Positions 15,280-23,423 of a DNA stretch of 64,000 nucleotides are shown one piece after another. Origin of the DNA: UBA10649 sp963842725. Its GTDB lineage: Bacteria > Actinomycetota > Actinomycetes > S36-B12. The notes beneath the pieces are model-generated. The model made no database searches. It was given only the letters and a program-made list of their open reading frames with translations, and was not told the origin of the DNA. The translations under genes and the position numbers were made by a program. Position 1 is the first letter of the stretch; every line of letters begins with the position of its first letter. The DNA lies in NCBI GenBank assembly GCA_963842725.1, contig CAWJHN010000004.1:1674001-1738000 (forward strand). The letters are read 5' to 3'.

Positions 15280-16530
15280 ATGGCCGCGCTGAAGTGGATG
15301 GGCATCGTCCTCCTGGCGCTGGTCACCGGGGCGGTGATGGTGCTCGTGGCGGCCGTGGGCTCGGCGCACGTGCAGACCGGAGCCGAGCAGGCAGCCCTTC
15401 AGCCCTTCTACGCCGTCCCCGACCCACTCCCGACGACCCCGGGAACGCTGATCCGCATGGAGCCGCTCGGGGTCACGGTTCCCCACGCGTCGGCCTATCG
15501 CATCCTGTACGTCTCGGAGCGGCCCGACGGCACACCGGCCGCATCGGGAGGGATGATCTTCATCCCCGACGCACCCGTGCCGGAGGGCGGTCGCCCGGTC
15601 GTCGCCTGGGCGCACGGCACCCTGGGGATGGGGGACGCCTGCGTCCCGTCGCGGTCCGCGAACCCCCTGCAGGACACCGACAACTGGCTCGACCAGATGA
15701 TGAGCCTGGGCTGGGTCGTCGTATCCACCGACTACGTGGGCCTCGGCACGCCCGGACCGAACCTGTACCTCGTGGCGCAGTCGGAGGTGCGCGACGTGGT
15801 CAATGCGGTTCGTGCCGCGCGCAACGTGCCGCAGGCCGATGCCGGATCGCGCTACGTGACCTGGGGGCATTCGCAGGGGGGTCACTCCTCGATCTGGACG
15901 GGTCACCTCGGCGAGAGCTACGCGCCCGAGCTCACGCTGCTCGGCGTCGCGGCGGCCGCCCCCGCCTTGAACCTGCCGGCCATCATGGGAGCCCAGTGGG
16001 GCAACGTGGTCGGGTGGGTGATCGGCCCCGACGTCGTGGAGTCGTGGCCGGCCTACTACCCGGGACTCGGCGTGGACGGACTGCTGACGGACGCGGCCCA
16101 GGACAACACCACGCGCCTCGCGGCGGAGTGCATCAAGGAGTCGGGCCTCGAGGGGCAGGCGCGTCAGGCCCTCGGCCAGGACTTCTTCGCCAACGATCCG
16201 CTGAACCTTGCGTCCTGGGCCAATGCGGCCGCCGACCAGACCCCGCCGCCGATGCCGGCCAGCATGCCCGTCTTCCTGGCCCAGGGCACCGCCGACACCG
16301 TGGTGCTGCCCTGGCCGAACGCCATCGTGCAACAGGAGTGGTGCTCCGCCGGGTCGACCATCAGCGTGCTGTGGATGGGCGGCGTCAACCACTTCCCGGC
16401 CGCCACGACCTCCGGACCCAGCGCCGTCGAGTGGATCGCGGACCGCTTCGCCGGGCGCCCGGCTCCGCGCACCTGCGACGTGCCGCCGCCGGTGCCCGCC
16501 GAAGCCCCCGCGCCAGCAGCGGCACCATAA
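15280..16530 (+). CDS. Secreted lipase (LIP family alpha/beta hydrolase)
   Basis: A 416-aa protein with an N-terminal membrane/signal segment (about 5-27) and an alpha/beta-hydrolase domain. The oxyanion HG is in VVAWAHGTLG (about 112-113). The nucleophile Ser is in GHSQGG (about 198). The acid is likely Asp of QGTADTVVLPWP and the His is in GGVNHFPA. This order, and the ITSPDGTxxAVSGxxxxP-like N-terminal strand, fit the LIP family of secretory lipases. The tail is Pro/Ala-rich. It stands alone between tRNA-Pro and convergent der, whose stop is 3 bp away. Confidence 0.8.
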   Translation: MAALKWMGIVLLALVTGAVMVLVAAVGSAHVQTGAEQAALQPFYAVPDPLPTTPGTLIRMEPLGVTVPHASAYRILYVSERPDGTPAASGGMIFIPDAPVPEGGRPVVAWAHGTLGMGDACVPSRSANPLQDTDNWLDQMMSLGWVVVSTDYVGLGTPGPNLYLVAQSEVRDVVNAVRAARNVPQADAGSRYVTWGHSQGGHSSIWTGHLGESYAPELTLLGVAAAAPALNLPAIMGAQWGNVVGWVIGPDVVESWPAYYPGLGVDGLLTDAAQDNTTRLAAECIKESGLEGQARQALGQDFFANDPLNLASWANAAADQTPPPMPASMPVFLAQGTADTVVLPWPNAIVQQEWCSAGSTISVLWMGGVNHFPAATTSGPSAVEWIADRFAGRPAPRTCDVPPPVPAEAPAPAAAP

Positions 16531-16533
16531 GGA

Positions 16534-18105
16534 TTACTTGCGGTGCGAGCGCTTCTCGCGGACGCGCATGACGATGCGGATCGGGGTGCCGGTGAACCCG
16601 AAGTCCTCGCGCAGGCGACGCTCGATGAACCGGCGGTAGCCGGCCTCGAGGAACCCGGTCGTGAACAGCGCGAACGTCGGCGGGGCGACCTGGACCTGCG
16701 CCGCGAACAGGATGCGTGGCTGCCGACCGCCGCGCAGCGGGTGCGGATGCGCGTCGGTGAGTTCCTTGATGAACTGGTTGAGCCGCCCGGTCGACACGCG
16801 CGTCTCCCAGCCCTCCAGTGCGGCGTCGAGCGCGGGCGCGATCTTCTCGACGTGCCGCTTGGTGCGTGCCGAGATGTTCACGCTGGGCGCCCACGGCACC
16901 TGGACGAGGTCTCGATCGATCTCGCGCGCGAGGTACTTGCGGCGCTCCTCGTCGGTGAGGTCCCACTTGTTGAACGCCAGCACGAGCGCGCGCCCCGAGT
17001 CGATGACCATGTGGATGATGCGCACGTCCTGCTCGCTGAGCGGCTCGGAGGCGTCGACGAGGACGATCGCCACCTCGGCCCGGTCGAGGGCCGCCTGGGT
17101 GCGCAGCGTGGCGTAGTACTCGTGCCCGCTGGCCTCCTTCGAACGACGCCGGATGCCGGCCGTGTCGACGAACCACCACCACTGGTCCTTGAGCTTGATG
17201 AGCTCGTCCACCGGATCGACGGTCGTGCCGGCGACGCTGTCCACCACGACGCGGTCGCTGCCCGCCAGCGCGTTCAGCAGCGAGGACTTGCCGACGTTCG
17301 GCTTGCCGAGCAGCGCGACGCGGCGGGGACCCGCCTCGCGGCCCATGCCCGATCCCTCCTCGGGCAGGATGGCCACCGCGGCGTCGAGCAGGTCCCCGGC
17401 CCCACGCCCGTGCAGTGCGGAGACGCAGTGCGGCTCCCCCAAACCGAGCGACCACAGCGACTGGGCTTCCAGCTCGGTGTTCGTGTCGTCGGCCTTGTTC
17501 GCGACGAGCAGCACGGGCTTCCCGGCCCGGCGCAGCACCTGCACGACCGCCTCGTCCGTGTCCGTGGCGCCCACCTTGGCGTCGACGATGAACATGACCG
17601 CGTCGGCGTCGTTCACCGCACGCTCGGCCTGGCCGGCGATCGCTGCCGCCATCCCGCGGACCTTGCGGTCCCAGCCGCCGGTGTCGATGAGGATGAACCG
17701 CTTGCCGTTCCACTCCGCCTCGTACATCACGCGGTCGCGGGTGACGCCGGGCACGTCCTCGACGACCGCCTCGCGCCGGCCGATCATGCGGTTGACCAGC
17801 GTCGACTTCCCCACGTTCGGGCGCCCCACGACGGCCAGGACGGGCAGTCCGGAGTGCTCGCCGCCGGGGCGCCACAGGTCGCCCAGCTCGGCATCGATGT
17901 CGCCGAACTCGGCTCGGGCCGCCTCGAGGGCGGCCGCCAGGGCGGCTTCCTCATCCTCCCCTACCGCCTGGGCCTCGGGCGCCTCGCCCGTCCCGTTCGC
18001 ATCGTCGTCATCAGCGTGACCACCGTCGAGGACGATCTCGGCCTCGTCGATGAGTCCCTCGGCGTCCTCGCCGTCGGCGTCGAACGCCACCCACTCGTCA
18101 GTCAT
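16534..18105 (-). CDS. der: Ribosome-assembly GTPase Der (EngA)
   Basis: A 523-aa protein with two tandem GTPase domains and a KH-like C-terminus. The first G1 motif, GRPNVGKST, is at about 94-102 with DTGGWD and NKAD. The second, GKPNVGKSS, is near 265 with DTAGIRRRS and NKWDL. The N-terminal ~85 residues are an acidic Asp/Glu-rich extension found in actinobacterial Der proteins. Der is an essential 50S assembly factor. The ATG at 18105 is the last gene start of the cmk-plsC-der run, which ends here in a stop 3 bp from the lipase stop. Confidence 0.95.
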   Translation of the reverse strand: MTDEWVAFDADGEDAEGLIDEAEIVLDGGHADDDDANGTGEAPEAQAVGEDEEAALAAALEAARAEFGDIDAELGDLWRPGGEHSGLPVLAVVGRPNVGKSTLVNRMIGRREAVVEDVPGVTRDRVMYEAEWNGKRFILIDTGGWDRKVRGMAAAIAGQAERAVNDADAVMFIVDAKVGATDTDEAVVQVLRRAGKPVLLVANKADDTNTELEAQSLWSLGLGEPHCVSALHGRGAGDLLDAAVAILPEEGSGMGREAGPRRVALLGKPNVGKSSLLNALAGSDRVVVDSVAGTTVDPVDELIKLKDQWWWFVDTAGIRRRSKEASGHEYYATLRTQAALDRAEVAIVLVDASEPLSEQDVRIIHMVIDSGRALVLAFNKWDLTDEERRKYLAREIDRDLVQVPWAPSVNISARTKRHVEKIAPALDAALEGWETRVSTGRLNQFIKELTDAHPHPLRGGRQPRILFAAQVQVAPPTFALFTTGFLEAGYRRFIERRLREDFGFTGTPIRIVMRVREKRSHRK

Positions 18106-18168
18106 CGTGTCCGTCCATCCCGTTCTCGTCGCGCCATTCGTGCCTGCTGCCGGCAGGTGCCGGATCGC

Positions 18169-18795
18169 TCATGCCCGCCCGGTCCGCAGCGCCGCGAGGT
18201 CCTCGGCGTCGCTCACGAGCTGCCGTACCTGCTCCACGACGGCTGCCCGGGTCCTCGCCCTGAGGGGATCACCCGGCACCGAGATCATGACCGGGGGCGC
18301 GAAGAAGACGTCGATTCGGCTTCGGGGACGAGGCGGATCCGTCGGGACCCTGCCCTCCGCCCCGAGGAGCACCACCGGCATCACCTCGACGCCGGACACC
18401 CCAACAAGGTACCCCACGGGCACGGCCGACCCCGCCACGACCACAGCCCGCTCGTCGAGCAGCGCCGCAAGGGCCCGGTGCTGCGTCAGGACCGCCCCTG
18501 GGCCGCTGATCGGGATGTCGCCCGCCTTGGCCATCACGGCGTCGGGGATGGCTCGCTGCATCGCGTCATTGGCGACCACGTGCAGCGGGCGCGGGGCGAC
18601 CGCATGCAGGATGGGTGCCACCAGCACCGCCTCGCAGCGCGTCACCATGATCAGCGCGCCCGACGTGCCGACGTGATGGGCGCCATGGACGTTGAGCTGG
18701 TAGGTCATCCGCAGGGCCGCGGCGGCGATGTTGCGCGCATGGGCGGCGCCGTGCCAGGACGGCGGCTCGACCTCCACGGGCAGGACGGCGCTCAC
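18169..18795 (-). CDS. PlsC-family acyltransferase homologue lacking catalytic motifs
   Basis: The 208-aa protein occupies the place of the 1-acylglycerol-3-phosphate acyltransferase normally found between cmk and der. The overall pattern (G-A-L-I-M...APILHAVAPRPLHVVANDAMQRAIPDAVMAKAGDIPISG...) aligns with PlsC. Where active enzymes have N-H-x4-D there is RCEAVLV, losing both His and Asp. The phosphate-binding E-G-T-R is replaced by AGSAVP. It is therefore predicted to be catalytically dead, perhaps a structural or regulatory relic. The GTG at 18795 overlaps the cmk stop (GTGA). The frame is intact and codon use is normal, so it is probably still expressed. Confidence 0.7.
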   Translation of the reverse strand: MSAVLPVEVEPPSWHGAAHARNIAAAALRMTYQLNVHGAHHVGTSGALIMVTRCEAVLVAPILHAVAPRPLHVVANDAMQRAIPDAVMAKAGDIPISGPGAVLTQHRALAALLDERAVVVAGSAVPVGYLVGVSGVEVMPVVLLGAEGRVPTDPPRPRSRIDVFFAPPVMISVPGDPLRARTRAAVVEQVRQLVSDAEDLAALRTGRA

Positions 18796-19481
18796 GCCGG
18801 CAGGCCGCCCACGAGGGCGACGACGCGGTCGATGACCTCGTCGAGGGTCAGGCGCGTCGTGTCGAGGACGATGGCGTCCGTCGCCTGGGCGAGTGGCGAC
18901 ATCGCACGCCCCGAGTCCTTGGCATCCCGCGCGCGCAGGGCGGCCTCGGTGCGGGACACGTCGACGGACGGCTTGCCGAGGTCCGCGTCCTGCGCGGCCC
19001 GTCGGCGGGCGCGCTCCGCGGGGTCGGCGGTGACGAACAGCTTCAGGTCCGCGTCGGGCAGTACCACGGTCGTGATGTCCCTGCCCTCGACGACGATCCC
19101 GATCCCGGCCGCGCGCGCCGCTGCCACCTCTTCGCGCTGACGCGCCACGAGGTGCTCGCGGACGGACGGCACGGCACTGACGGCACTGACCGCGCCCGTG
19201 ACCTCGTCACCGCGGATCGGCGCGGCCACGTCGACGGCGCCGACGAAGATGGTGGGCGCACGTGGGTCGGTGCCGCTGACGATCGACACCTCGCGGGCGT
19301 GAGCGGCCACCGACTCGGCGTCCTCGACGTCGATCCCGGCATCGAGCATCGCCCAGGTCATGGCCCGGTACATGGCACCGGTGTCGAGATACCGCATCCC
19401 CAGCCTCGAGGCGACGCCTCGACACACGCTGGACTTGCCCGATCCGGCCGGACCGTCGACAGCGATTACGGGAGTAGGCAT
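18792..19481 (-). CDS. cmk: Cytidylate kinase
   Basis: A 229-aa P-loop kinase: GPAGSGKSS at about 10-18, RYLDTGAMYRA (CMP-binding), GRDITTVVLPDADLKLFVTA, and R-x-R-R in the lid. It phosphorylates CMP/dCMP to the diphosphate. The ATG at 19481 is preceded by TAGGCT at 6 nt, a probable leaderless start heading the cmk-plsC-der transcript. tyrA ends 25 bp upstream. Confidence 0.95.
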   Translation of the reverse strand: MPTPVIAVDGPAGSGKSSVCRGVASRLGMRYLDTGAMYRAMTWAMLDAGIDVEDAESVAAHAREVSIVSGTDPRAPTIFVGAVDVAAPIRGDEVTGAVSAVSAVPSVREHLVARQREEVAAARAAGIGIVVEGRDITTVVLPDADLKLFVTADPAERARRRAAQDADLGKPSVDVSRTEAALRARDAKDSGRAMSPLAQATDAIVLDTTRLTLDEVIDRVVALVGGLPA

Positions 19482-19487
19482 CCCCCG

Positions 19488-19493
19488 AGCCTA
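19488..19493 (-). promoter_or_regulatory. -10 element (TAGGCT), leaderless cmk
   Basis: Minus-strand TAGGCT ends 6 nt before the cmk ATG with only CGGGGG in between. It is the same hexamer and spacing as at zapE. Confidence 0.5.
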
Positions 19494-19506
19494 CGGCGTG
19501 GCATCG

Positions 19507-20625
19507 CTAGGAGCGCACATCGAAGCCGCGATCCCGCAGGGCGCTGATGAGGGGCTCGCCGGCATCCGGGCGCACCGAGATGCCGACCAGGCCGCTGGGC
19601 CGGCCGAGCACGTGCTCGATCCGCACGTCCTCGAGGTTGATCCCGGCCTCCGCTGCAGCCCCGAAGAGGCGCCCGAGCTCGCCCGGACGGTCGGCCAGCA
19701 TGACCGGGATCTCGCGAAGCGGAGACGGGGCCGCGCCGTGCTTGCCGGGAATGCGCCGCTGGCCCGACACGCCCGTTGCGAGGATGCGCTCGACCTCGTC
19801 CGAACCCACGGCAGATGACTCGGCGGACGCCAGCGACCGCAGGGCCACGATCGTGCGCTCGAGCTCTCCGACGACCTCCTCGATGACGTCGGCGACGGGC
19901 CCGGCGTTGACCGCGAGGATGTCGGACCACATGTCGACGTTCGACCCGGCGATGCGCGTCATGTCGCGCAGGCCCTGCCCGGCGATGCGGACGTGGTCCT
20001 CATCGGCGGTCAACAGCCGGCCCGCAAGGACGCTGGACAGCAGTTGCGGCGTGTGGGAGACGAGCGCCACGGCCGCATCGTGGCCGGCGAGGCTCATCTC
20101 GACCGGGTAGGCCCCGCATGCGGACACCAGTCGGTGGACCTGGCGCACGTGCTCGATGCCGCTGGACTCCAGGGGCGTCACCACCCAGAGGCGATCGTCG
20201 AGCAGGTCGGCCCGCGCGGCCGCGGTCCCCGAGACCTCGCGACCGGCCATCGGGTGGCCGCCGACGAGTCGCGCCGGATCGGCACCCAGGGCCACGGCGT
20301 CGTGGACGATCCGCTCCTTGACGGACGTGACATCGGTCAGCGTGGCCGCCGGGTACCGAACGGACGCATCGGCGAGGACGCGCGCCGCGTGGCGCGGCGG
20401 AACCGCGACGACGACGACGACGGGCCGATCCCCCGCGCCGAGCGCGCGTCCGGCCCCCGCCTCGCTCGCGATCGCGACGTTTCCGGGATCCACGTCGGAA
20501 AGGAGCACGTCGACATCCGCTCGACGCAGCGCGAGCGCAACCGAGGTGCCGATGAGACCGGTGCCGATGACCAGCACGGAACCATCGATCACCGACCGAC
20601 CGCGCTGCGGCGACGACAGCGTCAT
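19507..20625 (-). CDS. tyrA: Prephenate dehydrogenase with ACT domain
   Basis: The protein has 372 aa. An NAD-binding Rossmann N-terminus (VIGTGLIGTSVALALR, about 18-33) is followed by the TyrA core (DVTSVKERI, GGHPMAGREVSG, HDAAVALVSHTPQLL with the catalytic His). A C-terminal ACT domain (PVMLADRPGELGRLFGAAAEAGIN..., from about 303) probably mediates tyrosine feedback. It makes 4-hydroxyphenylpyruvate from prephenate. The ATG overlaps the stop of the upstream chorismate mutase gene (ATGA), so chorismate to prephenate to HPP is encoded as one unit. Confidence 0.92.
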   Translation of the reverse strand: MTLSSPQRGRSVIDGSVLVIGTGLIGTSVALALRRADVDVLLSDVDPGNVAIASEAGAGRALGAGDRPVVVVVAVPPRHAARVLADASVRYPAATLTDVTSVKERIVHDAVALGADPARLVGGHPMAGREVSGTAAARADLLDDRLWVVTPLESSGIEHVRQVHRLVSACGAYPVEMSLAGHDAAVALVSHTPQLLSSVLAGRLLTADEDHVRIAGQGLRDMTRIAGSNVDMWSDILAVNAGPVADVIEEVVGELERTIVALRSLASAESSAVGSDEVERILATGVSGQRRIPGKHGAAPSPLREIPVMLADRPGELGRLFGAAAEAGINLEDVRIEHVLGRPSGLVGISVRPDAGEPLISALRDRGFDVRS

Positions 20626-20984
20626 TGCACGAGGTCCTGGCGCAGCACCTCGGCCCCCCGCAGGTACACGTGCGAGATGGCGTCACGCGGCATGTCCGTG
20701 TCGACGTGCATGAGCACGCGCACCACCCGCTCGAGCGCACCGTCGACGTTCATCTCCTGCGCGCACAGCAGGGGCACATCCACCAGGCCGATGCCGCGGG
20801 CGCCGGCGGCCGGGAAGGCGCACGTGAGGTCCGGCGTCCCGGTGAGGATGACGCTGACGACGTGCGCGCTGTCCAGGCCGTTGCGGTCCATCATCGCTGT
20901 CAGCAGCTCGGCAACGGCCGCGCTCATCTCGGCCGCATCGTTCTCGGACAGGCACGTCGCACCGCGGATACCTCTGAGGGACAT
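20622..20984 (-). CDS. aroH: Chorismate mutase, AroH type
   Basis: A 120-aa trimer-type (Bacillus-like) chorismate mutase: LRGIRGATCLSEN at the start, VSVILTGTPDLTCAFPA with the active-site Phe/Arg region, and MNVDGALERVVRVLMHVDT near the end. The start at 20984 is preferred over 21008 because AAGGAG lies upstream at good spacing and family members begin at M-x-R-x-IRGAT. It is coupled to tyrA by ATGA. Confidence 0.9.
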   Translation of the reverse strand: MSLRGIRGATCLSENDAAEMSAAVAELLTAMMDRNGLDSAHVVSVILTGTPDLTCAFPAAGARGIGLVDVPLLCAQEMNVDGALERVVRVLMHVDTDMPRDAISHVYLRGAEVLRQDLVQ

Positions 20985-21078
20985 CGGGGTCGCACTCCTT
21001 CGTGGCACGCCAGCACGGGGCCGGGTTCGGTCGACCCACTTTACCGAGCGGACGACCCGGACCCGCCGCTCGACCTCG

Positions 21079-21828
21079 TCACAGACCGACGGCGGTGTAG
21101 AGGGACCTCAGCTCCGCCCCGGTGATCGCCCGGATGACGCCCGGGCGCTGCTGCCCCAGGTGCACCGGCCCCACGCGCGTGCGGACCAGGTCGGTGACGG
21201 GGTGGCCGATCTCGGCCAGCATCCGTCGCACGATGCGGTTGCGCCCCTCGTGGATGACCAACTCGATCAGCGAGCGGTCCGGCAGCTTCTGCAGCAGGCG
21301 CACGGCGTCGGCCCGGGCCAGGCCGTCCTCGAGCTCGACGCCGTCGCGCAGGGCCCTCAGCTCGGGCGGGAAGACCTGTCCGCGCACGGTCGCCACGTAG
21401 GTCTTGTCCACCTCGTAGGAGGGGTGCCCCAGGCGGTTCGCGAGCTCGCCGTCGTTGGTCAGGATGAGCAGTCCCTCGGTGTCGGCATCGAGCCGCCCCA
21501 CGTGGAAGAGGCGTTCGGTCCGGCCGCGGACGTAGTCACCGATGCACGGTCGACCCTCGTCGTCGGCCATCGTGGAGATGACGCCCTTGGGCTTGTTGAA
21601 CGCGTACACAGCGGTGTCGGGGGCCGTCGGCACCCGCTCCCCGTCGACGCGCACGACGGCGGTCTTCGGGTCGATGCGCATCCCCTGCTCCGTCACCTGC
21701 CGGCCGTTCACCTCGACGCGCCCCTCGTCGATGAGGGTCTCGCAGGCCCGGCGGCTGCCGAGCCCGGCGAGGGCCAGCACCTTCTGCAGGCGGATCAGGT
21801 TCGGCGCCTCCGCCTCGTGGTCACTCAC
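21079..21828 (-). CDS. rluB: 23S rRNA pseudouridine synthase RluB
   Basis: The protein has 249 aa. An S4 domain (RLQKVLALAGLGSRRACETLI) is followed by a RsuA/RluB catalytic domain with the conserved GRLDADTEGLLILTNDG (catalytic Asp) and HEGRNRIVRRM. It modifies the uridine corresponding to E. coli 23S U2605. The GTG at 21828 overlaps the scpB 3' end by 8 nt, as in other actinobacterial scpA-scpB-rluB operons; the longer frame to 21963 runs inside scpB and is not used. Confidence 0.9.
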   Translation of the reverse strand: MSDHEAEAPNLIRLQKVLALAGLGSRRACETLIDEGRVEVNGRQVTEQGMRIDPKTAVVRVDGERVPTAPDTAVYAFNKPKGVISTMADDEGRPCIGDYVRGRTERLFHVGRLDADTEGLLILTNDGELANRLGHPSYEVDKTYVATVRGQVFPPELRALRDGVELEDGLARADAVRLLQKLPDRSLIELVIHEGRNRIVRRMLAEIGHPVTDLVRTRVGPVHLGQQRPGVIRAITGAELRSLYTAVGL

Positions 21829-22489
21829 CGGTAGCCACCGCGTCGAGGACGTCATCGAGGTCGGCCAGGTCGGGCAGGTGCTCGGCCAGCGGCGGCAGGT
21901 CGTCGAGCGACGCGATGCCCATGCGCTCGAGGAAGTGCGACGTGGTGCGGTACAGGTGCGCACCGGACTCCCCGTCGTGACCGGCCTCCGCGATGAGGCC
22001 GCGGGTGAGCAGCGTGCGGATCACGCCGTCGACGTTGACCCCTCGGACGGCGCTGACCCGGCCGCGGGTGATCGGCTGTCGGTAGGCGATGACGGCCAGG
22101 GTCTCGAGGGAGGCCTGGGTCAGCCGCGCCTGCTGACCGTCGAGGACGTATCGCTCGACGAGCGGGGAGCACTCAGCCCGCGTGTAGTAGCGCCATCCGC
22201 CCGCGATCTCACGCAGGTCGAATCCGCGACCCTGCTCGGTGTATTCCGCGGTGAGCGCCCGCAGGACTGCCTCCACCTCGTCTGCCGGCTGATGCGTGGC
22301 GGCGGCGAGGTCGAGGACGGTCATCGGCTCGTCCGCCAGCAGCAGGAGCGCCTCGACCGCGGCCGCCAGCGACGGCGCGCCCAGACCGTCCTCCGGGGCG
22401 CTGCCCTCGGCGGCGGCCTCGTGGGCACTCATCGCGTCGGCGTCGGTGTCGTCGGTGTCGTCGACCGCGTCGGTCTGCGGTTCAGTCAT
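21821..22489 (-). CDS. scpB: Segregation and condensation protein B
   Basis: A 222-aa kleisin-associated winged-helix protein. The acidic N-terminus (about 1-35) is followed by LAAAVEALLLLADEPMTVLDLA and the second WHD with LSLETLAVIAYRQPITRGRV-like sequence (QASLETLAVIAYRQPITRG), VRGVNVDGVIRTLLTRGLI and the YRTTSHFLERMGI motif. With ScpA and SMC it forms the bacterial condensin. The ATG at 22489 has GGGAGAGG upstream and overlaps the scpA end by 8 nt. Confidence 0.92.
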   Translation of the reverse strand: MTEPQTDAVDDTDDTDADAMSAHEAAAEGSAPEDGLGAPSLAAAVEALLLLADEPMTVLDLAAATHQPADEVEAVLRALTAEYTEQGRGFDLREIAGGWRYYTRAECSPLVERYVLDGQQARLTQASLETLAVIAYRQPITRGRVSAVRGVNVDGVIRTLLTRGLIAEAGHDGESGAHLYRTTSHFLERMGIASLDDLPPLAEHLPDLADLDDVLDAVATGE

Positions 22490-23423
22490 CTGCCTCTCCC
22501 TGCTCGGCATCCGGCCCCGCCTGGGGCGCTTGCTCCTGCTGCACGCCGGGGGCGTCGGCGCGCTCGATCTCGCGCTCCACGTCGATCTCGCGCTCCACGT
22601 CGATCTCGCGCTCCACGTCGAACTCGTCGGTCACCGCGATCTCGACGTCGTCCGTGCCGGTCCAGCGGATCGTCAGATCGCCGAGGGGGGTGATCTGCTC
22701 GAACGCGACGACCTGCTCCCGATAGAGCTCGAGGAGGGCGAGGAACCGGCCGACCACCAGAAGTGTTGTGTCGCAGTCGGCGATGAGAGCGCGAAACGTC
22801 GTGGTGTTGTGCCGACGGAGGCGCTCGACGATGATCAGGGCCTGCTCGCGCACGCTGACCCGCTGCATGTGGATGTGCGAGGTGGACACCTCGGGAACCG
22901 GCTTGGGCGCCAACGCCCGTGCGGCCAGCGCCGCGAACTGATCCGGCCCGAGGCCGATCAGGACCTCCGGCAGGAGCGCGGCGAACTGCGGCTCGAGGCC
23001 GACCGCCCGCGGGAACCGCTTCGCCGCCCCCGCCATCCGCTCGGCGAAGAGGGCCGCTACCTCCTTGTAGGCGCGGTACTGCAGCAGTCGGGCGAACAGC
23101 AGGTCGCGGGCCTCGAGCAGCGCGAGGTCCTCCTCGTCCTCGACCTCTCCGCTGGGCAGCAGGCGTGCCGCCTTGAGGTCGAGGAGGGTGGCTGCGACCA
23201 CCAGGAAGCCGCTGGCCTCGTCGAGGTCCCAGCTGTGGCCCTGCGCCCGGATGTAGCCGATGAACTCGTCCGTGACCTGGTGCAGCGCGAGCTCGGTCAC
23301 CTCGAGCTTGTGCTTGGAGATCAGGGTGAGGAGCAGGTCGAAGGGGCCCTCGAACTCCCCGACGCGAACCGAGAAGCCGGTGGTCGCCGGGGTCGACGCC
23401 TCCGCCTCGGTGGGCGTGGTCAC
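22482..23423 (-). CDS. scpA: Segregation and condensation protein A
   Basis: A 313-aa kleisin: FEGPFDLLLTLISKHKLEVTELALHQVTDEF at the N-terminal SMC-binding end, AATLLDLKAARLLP in the middle, and a C-terminal winged helix (FRALIADCDTTLLVVGRFLALLELYRE). After the kleisin core there is an acidic/basic tail with three exact copies of DVEREI encoded by an 18-bp tandem repeat (22566-22619). The GTG overlaps the parA stop (GTGA). Confidence 0.92.
   Translation of the reverse strand: MTTPTEAEASTPATTGFSVRVGEFEGPFDLLLTLISKHKLEVTELALHQVTDEFIGYIRAQGHSWDLDEASGFLVVAATLLDLKAARLLPSGEVEDEEDLALLEARDLLFARLLQYRAYKEVAALFAERMAGAAKRFPRAVGLEPQFAALLPEVLIGLGPDQFAALAARALAPKPVPEVSTSHIHMQRVSVREQALIIVERLRRHNTTTFRALIADCDTTLLVVGRFLALLELYREQVVAFEQITPLGDLTIRWTGTDDVEIAVTDEFDVEREIDVEREIDVEREIERADAPGVQQEQAPQAGPDAEQGEADD
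22566..22619. repeat. 18-bp tandem repeat, three copies, inside scpA
   Basis: Three identical 18-bp units encode DVEREI x3 in the charged C-terminal tail of ScpA. Being a multiple of three and perfectly conserved, the array can expand or contract without breaking the frame. Confidence 0.9.

Noticed and set aside
16543..19140. 865-aa plus-strand ORF
   Set aside because: It is antisense to der, the plsC-like gene and cmk, a product of GC3 bias; it has no domain, and the minus-strand genes are certain.
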